47,010 bases of DNA from Streptomyces xantholiticus (GCF_014651015.1 NZ_BMWB01000040.1:1-47010); one strand, 5' to 3'. Shown: positions 9,628-19,238, numbered from the stretch's first letter. The notes: generated by a model from the letters alone, not told the origin. Program-made: numbers and translations.

Positions 9628-10755
9628 CTACGCGCGGCCCACGACCGTGCCCGCGCGGTCGATGCACACCACGTCCACCGCCACCGGTGCCCCCCGCAGC
9701 ACCGCGAGGGCCTGGTCGCGGGCCTCGGCAGCGACCAGATCGCCGAGAGGGACACCCTGGGCCGCGCACATCTGGAGCGCTGCGAGGCCCGTGTTGGCTG
9801 CCGCGACCTGTGCCGCCAGGGTTTCGTCCGCGCCGCCGCGTCTCGCCAGGTCCGCGAGGAACGACTTGTCGACCTGGGAGCGGCCGGAGTGCAGGTCCAG
9901 ATGGCCGGCGGCCAGCTTGGAGAGCTTGGCGAAACCGCCGCAGATGGTGAGGCGGTCCACGGGGTGACGGCGTACGTACTTCAGTACGGCCCCGGCGAAG
10001 TCGCCCATGTCGAGCAGTGCGTCCTCCGGCAGCCCGTACAGGGAGACGACGGTCTTCTCCGACGTGGAGCCCGTGCAGCCGGCGACATGGGTACGGCCCG
10101 CAGCGCGCGCCACGTCCACACCGCGCCGGATCGAGTCGATCCACGCCGAGCACGAGTAGGGGACGACGATCCCCGTCGTACCGAGGATGGACAGTCCGCC
10201 CAGGATCCCGAGCCGCGGGTTCCAGGTGGAGCGGGCGATGTCCTCGCCGCGGTCGACGGAGACGGTGATCTCGACGTCCCCGCTGCCGCCGTGCCGCGCG
10301 GCGACGACGGCCACGTGGTCGCGCATCATCTGCCGCGGCACGGGGTTGATCGCGGGCTCGCCGACGTCGAGCGGCAGTCCTGGCCGGGTGACCGTGCCGA
10401 CGCCCGGGCCCGCCCGGAAGACGACGCCGGACCCGGCCGGCAGCGGACGCACCGTCGCGCGGACCAGCGCACCGTGGGTGACGTCCGGGTCGTCGCCCGC
10501 GTCCTTGACGATCCCGGCCATCGCGGACGGCCGGCCGGCGACGGTCAGGGCCTCGGCGGCCAGGGCGAAGGACGGCGTCTGCCCCCTGGGCAGCGTGATC
10601 GTCACCGGGTCGGGAAACTCCCCGGTCAGCAGCGCCGTGTACGCCGCGGTCGTCGCCGCCGTCGCGCAGGCGCCGGTCGTCCAGCCGGGCCTGAGACCGG
10701 TGTGCTTGAGTTGGGCGTCACGCCCTCCGCTGACCTCAGCGCTCGACTCAGTCAT
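9628..10755 (-). CDS. cbiD: Cobalt-precorrin-5B (C1)-methyltransferase
   Basis: A 375-residue CbiD protein that methylates C1 during ring contraction. Visible family marks are GWTTGACATAATTAAYTAL near residue 25, VGTVTRPGLPLDVGEPAINP near residue 125, and GTTGIVVPYSCSAW near residue 195. CbiD is the anaerobic-type enzyme; in actinobacteria it stands in for CobF even when the rest of the route is aerobic, as here with CobG and CobN. The ATG at 10755 lies 11 bases from the cobK start on the other strand, so regulatory DNA must overlap coding DNA. Confidence 0.92.
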   Translation of the reverse strand: MTESSAEVSGGRDAQLKHTGLRPGWTTGACATAATTAAYTALLTGEFPDPVTITLPRGQTPSFALAAEALTVAGRPSAMAGIVKDAGDDPDVTHGALVRATVRPLPAGSGVVFRAGPGVGTVTRPGLPLDVGEPAINPVPRQMMRDHVAVVAARHGGSGDVEITVSVDRGEDIARSTWNPRLGILGGLSILGTTGIVVPYSCSAWIDSIRRGVDVARAAGRTHVAGCTGSTSEKTVVSLYGLPEDALLDMGDFAGAVLKYVRRHPVDRLTICGGFAKLSKLAAGHLDLHSGRSQVDKSFLADLARRGGADETLAAQVAAANTGLAALQMCAAQGVPLGDLVAAEARDQALAVLRGAPVAVDVVCIDRAGTVVGRA

Positions 10756-10766
10756 GGATGGATCCG

Positions 10767-11507
10767 ATGCACGTACTGGTACTCGGCGGTACGACCGAGG
10801 CCCGGCGTCTCGCGGAGAGACTGCACGCCACCCGTGGCGTACGCGTCACGAGCAGCCTCGCCGGCCGGGTCGCCACTCCCAGGATGCCTCCTGGCGAGGT
10901 CCGTGTCGGCGGGTTCGGCGGAGCCGAGGGCCTGGCGCGATGGCTGTGCGAGCACGAGGTCGGCGCGGTCATCGACGCCACCCATCCTTTCGCCGGAACG
11001 ATCAGTTTCAACGCGGCCCGGGCCGCCGCGGACGCCCATGTTCCCCTGCTGGCGCTGCGCCGCCCCGGCTGGGCTCCCGCCGAAGGCGACGACTGGCATC
11101 CGGTCGGCTCCCTGGAGGAGGCCGCGGAGGCGGCCCGCGCGCTCGGCAGCAGGGTGTTCCTGACCACCGGCCGCATGGGGCTCGCCTCCTTCGCACACAT
11201 CGAGGACGTCTGGTTCCTGGTGAGGTCCGTCGATGCTCCCGACGGCCCCCGCCCGCCCCGGACGGACGTGCTGCTGGACCGGGGACCGTTCACCCTCGAC
11301 GGCGAGCGTGAACTGCTGCGCCGTCACCGCATCGACGTGCTCGTCACCAAGGACAGCGGCGGCGCGGCGACCGCGCCGAAGCTGACGGCCGCGCGGGAGG
11401 CGGGCGTGCCCGTGGTGATCGTGCGCCGCCCGCCGGTCCCGGACGGGGTTCCGGTCGCGGCCGGCCCCGAGGAGGCCGCTGCCTGGCTGGCGGCCTACTC
11501 CGGGTAG
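10767..11507 (+). CDS. cobK: Precorrin-6A reductase
   Basis: A 246-residue NAD(P)H-dependent reductase of the corrin ring. It begins MHVLVLGGTTEARRLAERL, the CobK/CbiJ nucleotide-binding start, and carries DATHPFAGTISFNA near residue 72 and VTKDSGGAATAPKL near residue 195, the conserved CobK C-terminal motif. ATG 10767 places the Rossmann strand at the very N-terminus; ATG 10758, adding MDP, is an alternative. No clear ribosome binding site is visible. It is divergent from cbiD and convergent with cobIJ. Confidence 0.9.
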   Translation: MHVLVLGGTTEARRLAERLHATRGVRVTSSLAGRVATPRMPPGEVRVGGFGGAEGLARWLCEHEVGAVIDATHPFAGTISFNAARAAADAHVPLLALRRPGWAPAEGDDWHPVGSLEEAAEAARALGSRVFLTTGRMGLASFAHIEDVWFLVRSVDAPDGPRPPRTDVLLDRGPFTLDGERELLRRHRIDVLVTKDSGGAATAPKLTAAREAGVPVVIVRRPPVPDGVPVAAGPEEAAAWLAAYSG

Positions 11508-12994
11508 CGCCGAGGGGTCCAGACGATCTCCTCGCCGTCACCCCTGCGCACGACCTCCGTCTGCGACGACCCGATCAGCAGGATCGTGCGCATGTCGACC
11601 TGCGCGGGGTCGAGTTCTGCGAGCCGTACGATCCGTACGCTCTCCTCCGGCCCGCCGATGTCCCGGCCGAGCACGACGGGCGTGTCGGGCACCCGGTGTC
11701 CGAGGAGCAGTTCCCGGGCCTTTCCGACCTGCCAGGTGCGGCTGCGCGAACCCGGGTTGTAGAGCGCGAGCACCAGGTCGGCGGCGGCCGCGGCGGCGAG
11801 TCGCTCCGCGATGACCTCCCAGGGCTTGAGCCGGTCGGAGAGCGAGATCACGGCGTAGTCGTGGCCGAGCGGCGCACCGGCCTTCGCGGCGGCGGCGTTC
11901 GCGGCGGTGACTCCCGGGAGCACCCGTACGGGCACGTCCTTGTACGCGTCCTGGGACGCCACCTCCAGTACGGCCGTGGCCATGGCGAAGACGCCCGGGT
12001 CGCCGCCGGAGACGACCGCGACGCGCCGCCCGCGCCGGGCGAGGTCGAGTGCGAACTCGGCGCGCTCGGACTCGACCTTGTTGTCGGAGCCGTGCCGGAT
12101 CTGTCCGGGACGCTGCGGCACCCGGTCCAAGTAGGTCGTGTACCCGACGAGTTCGTCCGCGTCGGCAAGTGCCCGCTTCGTCTGGGGCGTGAGCCACAGC
12201 GGCCCGGCCGGCCCGGTGCCGACGACCACGACCTCGCCGGTCCCGTGCGCCGGTCGCGGGTTCGCGATACGGCTCGGCACGACCGCGACGGAGAAGTACG
12301 GCACCGACTCGGGGTCGATGTCGGCCAGCTGCCCGGTGCGTTCGCCGCTCATCGTGGCGCGCTCGACGTAACGGGCCTCGTCCAGCCGCCCGGAGGTCTC
12401 CATCGCCCCGCGCACGGCGGGGAAGGTGCGGCCGAGCTTCATCACGACGGCGGAGTCGGTCGCGGCGAGGCGTGCGGTCAGCTCCTCCTCCGGCAGCGTG
12501 CCGGGGATGATCGTCAGTACCTCCTCGGCCTCGCACAGCGGTGTTCCGAGGCGGGCCGCGGCGGCGCTGACGGACGTGACGCCGGGGATGACCTCGGTCG
12601 GGTAGCGATGCGCGAGCCGCTTGTGCATGTGCTGGTACGAGCCGTAGAAGAACGGGTCGCCCTCCGCGAGGACGGCGACCGTGCGCCCGGCGTCGAGGTG
12701 CGCGGCGAGCCGGGCCGCGGCCTGTTCGTAGAAGTCGTCGAGCGCGCCGCGGTAGCCGCCGGGGTGGTCGGTGGTCTCGACGGTGATCGGGTACATCAGG
12801 CGCTCCTCGATGTGCTCGGGGCGCAGATGCGGTGCGGCGATCGACCGTGCGATGGACCGGCCGTGGCGGGCGCAGTGGTACGCGATCACGTCGGCCTCCG
12901 CGATGACGCGCGCGGCGCGCAGGGTCATCAGCTCCGGGTCGCCGGGGCCGAGTCCGACGCCGTACAGCCGGCCGGTGTTCTGGTTGTCGCCCAC
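11495..12994 (-). CDS. cobI/cobJ (cobIJ): Fused precorrin-2 C20- and precorrin-3B C17-methyltransferase (CobI-CobJ)
   Basis: A 499-residue fusion of two tetrapyrrole methylases. CobI (about 1-240) begins LYGVGLGPGDPELMTLRA and has VLAEGDPFFYGSY near residue 100. CobJ (about 248-499) begins VVVGTGPAGPLWLTP and has VVSGGDPGVFAMA near residue 325. The first domain adds the C20 methyl to precorrin-2, the second the C17 methyl with ring contraction. The GTG at 12994 overlaps the cobH stop by one base (TAGTG). It is the last gene of the cobG-cobH-cobIJ operon; its 3' end overlaps cobK by 13 bases. Confidence 0.92.
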   Translation of the reverse strand: MGDNQNTGRLYGVGLGPGDPELMTLRAARVIAEADVIAYHCARHGRSIARSIAAPHLRPEHIEERLMYPITVETTDHPGGYRGALDDFYEQAAARLAAHLDAGRTVAVLAEGDPFFYGSYQHMHKRLAHRYPTEVIPGVTSVSAAAARLGTPLCEAEEVLTIIPGTLPEEELTARLAATDSAVVMKLGRTFPAVRGAMETSGRLDEARYVERATMSGERTGQLADIDPESVPYFSVAVVPSRIANPRPAHGTGEVVVVGTGPAGPLWLTPQTKRALADADELVGYTTYLDRVPQRPGQIRHGSDNKVESERAEFALDLARRGRRVAVVSGGDPGVFAMATAVLEVASQDAYKDVPVRVLPGVTAANAAAAKAGAPLGHDYAVISLSDRLKPWEVIAERLAAAAAADLVLALYNPGSRSRTWQVGKARELLLGHRVPDTPVVLGRDIGGPEESVRIVRLAELDPAQVDMRTILLIGSSQTEVVRRGDGEEIVWTPRRYPE

Positions 12995-13635
12995 TACTCC
13001 GCCTCGCTCGCGATCGCGTTGACTGCGGCTGCGGCCATCGCACTGCCGCCCCGGCGCCCGCGCACCACGAGGTGCTCGAGGCCCAGCGGGTGCGCGGCGA
13101 GCGCGTCCTTCGACTCGGCGGCGCCGATGAAGCCGACGGGCACGCCGATGACTGCGGCCGGGCGCGGCGCGCCCTCCTCGATCATCTCCAGCAGCCGGAA
13201 GAGCGCGGTGGGCGCGTTGCCGACGGCGACCACGGAGCCTTCGAGCCGGTCGCGCCACAGTTCGAGCGCGGCGGCGGACCGGGTGGTGCCCATCTCGGCG
13301 GCCAGGTCGGGCACGGACGGGTCGGAGAGCGTGCAGATCACGTCGTTGTCGGCGGGCAGCCGCTTACGGGTGACGCCGCTGGCGACCATCTGCGCGTCGC
13401 ACAGGATCGGCGCGCCGGCGCGCAGCGCGGCGCGGGCGCGGACGACGACGTCCGGGCTGTGGACGAGGTCGGTGACGAGATCGACCATCCCGCAGGCGTG
13501 GATCATGCGGACCGCCACCTGCGAGACGTCGGCCGGCAGTCCGGCGAGGTCCGCCTCCGCGCGGATCGTGGCAAAGGACTGGCGGTAGATGGCCGCGCCG
13601 TCCTTCTCGTACTCGAACACGGTGCTCTCGCTCAC
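12994..13635 (-). CDS. cobH: Precorrin-8X methylmutase
   Basis: A 213-residue CobH/CbiC that moves the C11 methyl to C12, giving hydrogenobyrinate. VRMIHACGMVDLV near residue 45 contains the catalytic His. GAPILCDAQMVASGVTRKRL near residue 75 and VIGVPVGFIGAAESKDAL near residue 165 are family signatures. The GTG start at 13635 overlaps the cobG stop as GTGA, and its own stop overlaps the cobIJ start, so translation of the three genes is coupled. Confidence 0.93.
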   Translation of the reverse strand: MSESTVFEYEKDGAAIYRQSFATIRAEADLAGLPADVSQVAVRMIHACGMVDLVTDLVHSPDVVVRARAALRAGAPILCDAQMVASGVTRKRLPADNDVICTLSDPSVPDLAAEMGTTRSAAALELWRDRLEGSVVAVGNAPTALFRLLEMIEEGAPRPAAVIGVPVGFIGAAESKDALAAHPLGLEHLVVRGRRGGSAMAAAAVNAIASEAE

Positions 13636-14948
13636 TTCGTCGGGGTGGTGATGGTGCGCGCCGCCGCGAGGGCGCCGGCGAGTTCGGTAAGGGGGACGGT
13701 ACGGGGCGGCCCGCCGGGCGCGGACACCTCGTAGTGGCCGTCCGCGGTCGCGACGACGTCGACCCAGGCGCCGCGGGGATGGCCGCAGCGGCGTTCGCAG
13801 CCGGACCAGTGCACGGGCAGGCCGCCCGCGCCCGCGGGGAGCAGGGCGGTGGCGTCGGCGCGTACGTCCGCGAGGGACTTGGCGCAGCCGGGCCGCCCGG
13901 TGCAGGCGCCGACCCCGAGCCACGGCGAGGCCGGGTCGGTGACCAGCCCGGCGCCGGCGAGCACGCCGAGCTGCTCCTCGCCCGCGCCGACCACGACGAC
14001 GCCCCGCCAGGGTGTGACGCGCAACTCCCCGGGCCCGTACCGCTCTGCGACACCGGCGATCAGCCGCCACGCGGAGGCGGTGACCCGCCCGAGGGGTGCG
14101 ACGACGTAGGCCGCGCCGTCCCCCGCCCCGGGCACCGGCGGTCCCTCTCCGCCTGCGGCCCGGTCGGGGCACGACGGCGGGACGGCGGCGACCGCGTCGA
14201 GGCCGGCGGCAGCGGCCCGGGCCGCCAGGTCCGCGGCGGACACCGCATGCGCCGCCGGGAGTTCACGGACCCGCCAGGCTCGCGTGGCCGACGCGTCGAG
14301 GAAGGCCTCGGCCGCGAGCATCATGGCGCGGGGGCCGTCCTCGGCCTTGACGCGTACGGCCGCGTCCCCGACGGTGACGCGCACCGACCCGCCGCCCGGC
14401 TCTGCGAGCAACATCACATCCGCGGCGAGCTCCGCCATGTCCCCGCGGCCGTCGTCCAGCGCGAACAGGAAGCGCCCGGAGAGCTCCGGCGCACGCTCGC
14501 TCGCGCACAGCAGGGCGTCCAGCTCCCGGACCAGTGGCTGCACATCCGCGTACCCCCGGCCGTCGAGTCCGGACAGCGGGGAGGCGACCACGTTGCGGAC
14601 GCGTTCGTGGCGGGGCGCGGGCAGCAGGCCGGCCGCGTCGAGCAGCTGCGCCAACTCCCCTCCGCAGCCCGCCTCGAGGCCACGCAGCTGGAGGTTGCCG
14701 CGGGAGGTGATGTCCAGCGCGCCGTCGCCGAGCTGCTCGGCCGCGTCGGCGAGTGCGTACGCCTGAGCCGCGCTCAGGACGCCCGCCGGGACGCGGACGC
14801 GCGCCAGCGCACCGTCGTCCGCGGTGTGCAGTCGCAGTGCGCCGGGGCAGGCATCACCGCGGTCCCGGACGGAAGTCAGGGGAGGTTCGTCCCTGTCCGG
14901 GCGGTTCGAGGGGGCCGGAGGCATGGCGGCGAGCATACCGACCATCAC
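13632..14948 (-). CDS. cobG: Precorrin-3B synthase
   Basis: A 438-residue relative of nitrite/sulfite reductases that hydroxylates precorrin-3A using O2, marking the aerobic route. The C-terminal half has the Fe4S4 cysteines in GACTGRPGCAKS and WSGCERRCGHPRG; the N-terminal half has DITSRGNLQLRGL, the first ferredoxin-like half. Several in-frame starts are possible (GTG 14948, ATG 14945, 14936, 14924); a G-run upstream favours one of the first three. It is the first gene of the minus-strand operon, divergent from the cobN riboswitch region. Confidence 0.88.
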   Translation of the reverse strand: MMVGMLAAMPPAPSNRPDRDEPPLTSVRDRGDACPGALRLHTADDGALARVRVPAGVLSAAQAYALADAAEQLGDGALDITSRGNLQLRGLEAGCGGELAQLLDAAGLLPAPRHERVRNVVASPLSGLDGRGYADVQPLVRELDALLCASERAPELSGRFLFALDDGRGDMAELAADVMLLAEPGGGSVRVTVGDAAVRVKAEDGPRAMMLAAEAFLDASATRAWRVRELPAAHAVSAADLAARAAAAGLDAVAAVPPSCPDRAAGGEGPPVPGAGDGAAYVVAPLGRVTASAWRLIAGVAERYGPGELRVTPWRGVVVVGAGEEQLGVLAGAGLVTDPASPWLGVGACTGRPGCAKSLADVRADATALLPAGAGGLPVHWSGCERRCGHPRGAWVDVVATADGHYEVSAPGGPPRTVPLTELAGALAAARTITTPTK

Positions 14949-15049
14949 ACAAGCCCCCCGCGCTGCACCCGGCCGACTCCGGGCGCCCTACCCGGCAGGG
15001 GAGCGGCCCTACTATGCTGCTCGGCGGGCCGAACGGCCCGCCACCGCCG

Positions 15050-15160
15050 AAGACGGCGTCAGGGGAGGAAGCCCGGTGAAATTCCGGCGCGGTCCCGCCA
15101 CTGTGAGCCCGGCACCTGTCGGGTGAGTCAGGAACTCCCGCCGTCCTTCACCAGCCCGGG
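15050..15160 (+). promoter_or_regulatory. Cobalamin riboswitch upstream of cobN
   Basis: The leader contains CGGTGAAATTCCGG, then GCGGTCCCGCCACTGTGA, then GAGTCAGGAACTC, the conserved core of the cobalamin aptamer including the B12 box. ACGGCG (from about 15053) pairs with CGCCGT near 15147 as P1. Downstream, CGGGG/CCCCG around a short loop may be the expression platform before GAGGAAGG. A separate perfect hairpin (GGCGGGCC/GGCCCGCC, 15023-15042) lies just upstream, and TACTAT at 15010-15015 is a possible -10. Cobalamin should repress cobN. Confidence 0.93.
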
Positions 15161-15192
15161 GCGCGGAAACCCCGAGGAAGGCCAGACGCCGC

Positions 15193-18100
15193 ATGCCGCA
15201 CTCGTCCGAGGGACGCCCCACACCCAGCGTCCTGCTCCTGTCGACGTCCGACACCGACCTGCTGAGCGCACGCGCCGCGACCGGCCCGGTCCCGTACCGC
15301 TTCGCGAACCCCACCCGCCTCGCGCTCGAAGAGCTGCCCGGCCTGCTGGAGGGCACGGACCTCGTCGTCGTACGCCTCCTCGGCGGGCTGCGTGCCTGGC
15401 AGGACGGCATCGACCTGCTGCTCGCCCAGGACCGCCCCGTGGTCGTGCTCACCGGCGAACAGGCGCCCGACGCCCAGCTGATGGAGGCCTCCACGGTCCC
15501 GATCGGTATCGCGGCGGAGGCCCACGCCTACCTCGCGCACGGCGGCCCGGCGAACCTGGAGCAGCTGGCCCGCTTCCTGTCGGACACGGTCCTGCTCACC
15601 GGTCACGGCTTCGAGCCGCCGGCCGCCGCCCCCACCTGGGGCCGTCTTGCCCGAACATCCCGCGTGCGGAGCGACGGCCCACTGATCGCGGTGCTCTACT
15701 ACCGGGCCCACCACATGAGCGGCAACACCGCCTTCGTGGACGCCCTGTGCGGGGCGATCGAGGACGCGGGCGGCCGCGCCCTGCCGCTGTACGTGGCGTC
15801 CCTGCGGGCCCCCGAGCCGGAGCTGCTGGAGCAACTGCGCGAGGCGGACGCCCTGGTGACGACCGTTCTCGCCGCGGGCGGCACCCGCCCGGCCGACGCG
15901 GGAGCCGGCGGCGACGACGAGTCGTGGGACGCCGGCGCCCTCGCCGCCCTCGACGTACCGATCCTGCAGGCACTGTGCCTGACCGGTTCGCGCTCCGCGT
16001 GGGAGGAGAACGACGAGGGCCTGTCGCCGCTGGACGCGGCGAGCCAGGTCGCCGTGCCCGAGTTCGACGGCAGGCTCATCACCGTCCCGTTCTCCTTCAA
16101 GGAGATCGACGAGGACGGTCTCCCGGCGTACGTCGCCGATGCCGAGCGCGCCGCCCGCGTCGCCGGGATCGCGGTCCGCCACGCCCGGCTGCGCCACATC
16201 CCGAACGCCGAGAAGCGCCTCGCGCTGGTGCTTTCCGCGTACCCGACCAAGCACTCCCGCATCGGCAACGCGGTCGGCCTCGACACCCCCGCCTCCGCCG
16301 TGTCGCTGCTGCGCCGGCTGCGTGAGGAGGGCTACGACTTCGGGGACGAGGCGGTCCCCGGCCTCGAGTCCGGTGACGGCGACGAACTCATCTACGCGCT
16401 CATCGAGGCCGGCGGCCACGACCAGGAGTGGCTGACGGAAGAGCAGCTGGCCCGCAACCCGGTGCGCATCCCGGCCGCGGACTACAAGCGCTGGTACCGG
16501 ACGCTGCCCGCCGAGCTGCGCGAGTCCGTCGAGGAGCACTGGGGGCCCGCGCCGGGCGAGATGTTCCTCGACCGTTCCCGCAATCCCGAGGGCGACATCG
16601 TGCTCGCCGCGCTGCGCCGCGGGAACCTGCTGATCCTGATCCAGCCGCCGCGCGGCTTCGGCGAGAACCCGATCGCGATCTACCACGACCCCGATCTGCC
16701 GCCCTCGCACCACTACCTGGCCGCCTACCGCTGGATCGCGGCCGCCGCGGCCGACGGAGGTTTCGGCGCGGACGCGATGATCCACCTGGGCAAGCACGGC
16801 AACCTGGAGTGGCTGCCGGGCAAGAACGCGGGCCTGTCCGCCGCCTGTGGTCCCGACGCCGCCCTCGGCGACCTGCCGCTGATCTACCCGTTCCTCGTGA
16901 ACGACCCGGGCGAGGGCACCCAGGCCAAGCGCCGTGCGCACGCAACGCTCGTCGACCATCTGGTGCCGCCGATGGCGCGTGCCGAGTCGTACGGCGACAT
17001 CGCGCGCCTGGAGCAGCTGCTGGACGAATACGCGCAGATCTCGTCCATGGACCCGTCCAAGCTGCCGGCGATCCGCGCCCAGATCTGGACCCTGATCCAG
17101 GCCGCAAAGCTCGACCACGACCTGGGGCTGGAGGACCGCCCGGACGACGACGGCTTCGACGACTTCCTGCTGCACGTCGACGGCTGGCTGTGCGAGGTCA
17201 AGGACGCGCAGATCCGTGACGGGCTGCATGTGCTGGGCGGCGCCCCGACCGGGCCCGAGCGGGTCAACCTGGTGCTGTCCATCCTGCGCGCCCGCCAGAT
17301 CTGGGGCGGCTCGCAGGCCTTGCTCGGGCTGCGGGAGGCGCTCGGCCTGGACGAGTCCGCGGCGACGCGTACGACCGCCGACGAGGCGGAGGCCACGGCC
17401 CGGGAGCTGGTCGAGGCGATGGAGGCGGCCGGGTGGGACCCGGCCGCGGTACCCACCTCGCACGGCGAGCAGGTCACGGCGATCCTGCGTTTCGCCGCCC
17501 TGGAGGTCGTGCCGCGTCTCGCTCGTACCACCGACGAGATCGACCACGCGGTGCACGCCCTGAACGGCGGTTTCGTCCCCGCCGGGCCGTCGGGCTCGCC
17601 ACTGCGCGGCCTGGTCAACGTCCTGCCGACCGGCCGCAACTTCTACTCCGTCGACCCCAAGGCCGTCCCTTCGCGTCTCGCGTGGGAGACCGGCCAGGCC
17701 CTCGCGGACTCGCTCCTCGAGCGTTACCGCGCCGACAACGGCGAATGGCCCACCTCCGTGGGCCTGTCCCTGTGGGGCACCAGCGCCATGCGCACGGCGG
17801 GCGACGACGTGGCGGAGGCGCTGGCGCTGCTCGGTGTCCGCCCCGTGTGGGACGACGCCTCCCGCCGGGTGACCGGCCTGGAGCCCGTGCCGCTCGCTGA
17901 GCTGGGCCGCCCCCGGATCGACGTCACGCTGCGCATCTCGGGCTTCTTCCGTGACGCGTTCCCGCACACGATCGGTCTCCTGGACGACGCCGTCCGTCTC
18001 GCGGCCTCCCTCGACGAGCCGGCCGCCGAGAACCACGTCCGCGCCCACGCCCAGGCCGACCTCGCCGAGCACGGTGACGAGCGCCGGGCCACGACCCGTA

Positions 18101-18819
18101 TCTTCGGCTCCCGGCCGGGGACCTACGGCGCCGGCCTGCTCCAGCTGATCGACAGCCGCGACTGGCGGACGGACGCGGACCTGGCCGAGGTCTACACGGT
18201 GTGGGGCGGCTATGCCTACGGCCGCGGGCTGGAGGGCAGGCCGGCGCGGGCCGAGATGGAGACCGCGTACAAGCGCATCGCCGTCGCCGCGAAGAACACG
18301 GACACCCGCGAGCACGACATCGCCGACTCGGACGACTACTTCCAGTACCACGGCGGCATGGTCGCCACCGTCCGGGCGCTGCGCGGCACGGCGCCGGAGG
18401 CGTACATCGGCGACTCCACCCGCCCGGAGACGGTCCGCACCCGCACCCTCGTCGAGGAGACCTCCCGGGTGTTCCGCGCCCGCGTGATCAACCCGCGCTG
18501 GATCGAGGCGATGCGCCGCCACGGCTACAAGGGCGCATTCGAGCTGGCGGCCACCGTCGACTACCTCTTCGGGTACGACGCGACGACGGGCGTCGTCGCG
18601 GACTGGATGTACGACAAGCTCACCGAGACGTATGTCCTGGACCCCGAGAACCGCGCCTTCCTCCAGCAGGCCAACCCGTGGGCGCTGCACGGCATCGCGG
18701 AACGGCTGCTGGAGGCGGAGTCCCGCGGCATGTGGGCGAAGCCGGACCCGGCGGTGCTGGAGCAGCTGCGGCAGGTCTTCCTGGAGACCGAGGGCGACCT
18801 GGAGGACGACGAGGCGTAG
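15193..18819 (+). CDS. cobN: Cobaltochelatase subunit CobN
   Basis: A 1208-residue large subunit of the aerobic, ATP-dependent cobaltochelatase, which inserts Co2+ into hydrogenobyrinic acid a,c-diamide with CobS and CobT (or ChlD/ChlI-type partners). Family marks include SAYPTKHSRIGNAVGLDTP near residue 355, IHLGKHGNLEWLPGKNAGLS near residue 530 and WGTSAMRTAGDDVAEALALL near residue 860. Length is typical. ATG 15193 follows GAGGAAGG at 15173-15180, a rather long spacing. The small subunits are not in the window. The riboswitch directly ahead implies feedback by cobalamin. Confidence 0.95.
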   Translation: MPHSSEGRPTPSVLLLSTSDTDLLSARAATGPVPYRFANPTRLALEELPGLLEGTDLVVVRLLGGLRAWQDGIDLLLAQDRPVVVLTGEQAPDAQLMEASTVPIGIAAEAHAYLAHGGPANLEQLARFLSDTVLLTGHGFEPPAAAPTWGRLARTSRVRSDGPLIAVLYYRAHHMSGNTAFVDALCGAIEDAGGRALPLYVASLRAPEPELLEQLREADALVTTVLAAGGTRPADAGAGGDDESWDAGALAALDVPILQALCLTGSRSAWEENDEGLSPLDAASQVAVPEFDGRLITVPFSFKEIDEDGLPAYVADAERAARVAGIAVRHARLRHIPNAEKRLALVLSAYPTKHSRIGNAVGLDTPASAVSLLRRLREEGYDFGDEAVPGLESGDGDELIYALIEAGGHDQEWLTEEQLARNPVRIPAADYKRWYRTLPAELRESVEEHWGPAPGEMFLDRSRNPEGDIVLAALRRGNLLILIQPPRGFGENPIAIYHDPDLPPSHHYLAAYRWIAAAAADGGFGADAMIHLGKHGNLEWLPGKNAGLSAACGPDAALGDLPLIYPFLVNDPGEGTQAKRRAHATLVDHLVPPMARAESYGDIARLEQLLDEYAQISSMDPSKLPAIRAQIWTLIQAAKLDHDLGLEDRPDDDGFDDFLLHVDGWLCEVKDAQIRDGLHVLGGAPTGPERVNLVLSILRARQIWGGSQALLGLREALGLDESAATRTTADEAEATARELVEAMEAAGWDPAAVPTSHGEQVTAILRFAALEVVPRLARTTDEIDHAVHALNGGFVPAGPSGSPLRGLVNVLPTGRNFYSVDPKAVPSRLAWETGQALADSLLERYRADNGEWPTSVGLSLWGTSAMRTAGDDVAEALALLGVRPVWDDASRRVTGLEPVPLAELGRPRIDVTLRISGFFRDAFPHTIGLLDDAVRLAASLDEPAAENHVRAHAQADLAEHGDERRATTRIFGSRPGTYGAGLLQLIDSRDWRTDADLAEVYTVWGGYAYGRGLEGRPARAEMETAYKRIAVAAKNTDTREHDIADSDDYFQYHGGMVATVRALRGTAPEAYIGDSTRPETVRTRTLVEETSRVFRARVINPRWIEAMRRHGYKGAFELAATVDYLFGYDATTGVVADWMYDKLTETYVLDPENRAFLQQANPWALHGIAERLLEAESRGMWAKPDPAVLEQLRQVFLETEGDLEDDEA

Positions 18820-18840
18820 CCCGGAGCGCCGCCGCCCGCG

Positions 18841-19146
18841 TCAGCGTGCGGCGGCGGCGCGGGCCGGCCGCTGCGCGGCGAAGATCAGGCCGGGCGCCAC
18901 CAGCATGACGGCGAGGCCGGCGAACCGTACATACCCCTGGGCCTGCTCCTGCGCGACCAGGACCGCGGCGATCACCTGCATCGCCAGCCCGGCGGCGACG
19001 AGGAGCTGCGCGTAACCGAAGAGCCGGGGCCGCACGATGTGCTTCCGTTGCGCCGGCAGCAACCACCCGGTGCGTACGGCGGCGGTCCCGAGCACGGCCA
19101 CGAACACGGCGAGCGCGCCCACCGCGACTCCCACGTACATGTTCAT
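18841..19146 (-). CDS. Small three-helix membrane protein, unknown
   Basis: A 101-residue hydrophobic protein with about three membrane segments: VGVAVGALAVFVAVLGTAAV, then LLVAAGLAMQVIAAVLVAQ, then FAGLAVMLVAPGLIFAA, and a basic loop QRKHIVRPR between the first two. It ends in a short RPARAAAAR tail. I do not recognise a family. The stop lies 21 bases from the cobN stop on the opposite strand. Confidence 0.65.
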   Translation of the reverse strand: MNMYVGVAVGALAVFVAVLGTAAVRTGWLLPAQRKHIVRPRLFGYAQLLVAAGLAMQVIAAVLVAQEQAQGYVRFAGLAVMLVAPGLIFAAQRPARAAAAR

Positions 19147-19238
19147 CCGCCCTGCCCTCGCTGCCGGCCGGCCCGCTGCGGGCCGAAGTCAGCAGATCAT
19201 GCCACATCGCCGTCGCAACGGTCCCGGGGTCCTTCTTC

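Noticed and set aside
15148..18690. 1180-codon open frame antisense to cobN
   Set aside because: Exact antisense of a well-defined CobN; low-complexity content typical of a complementary frame.
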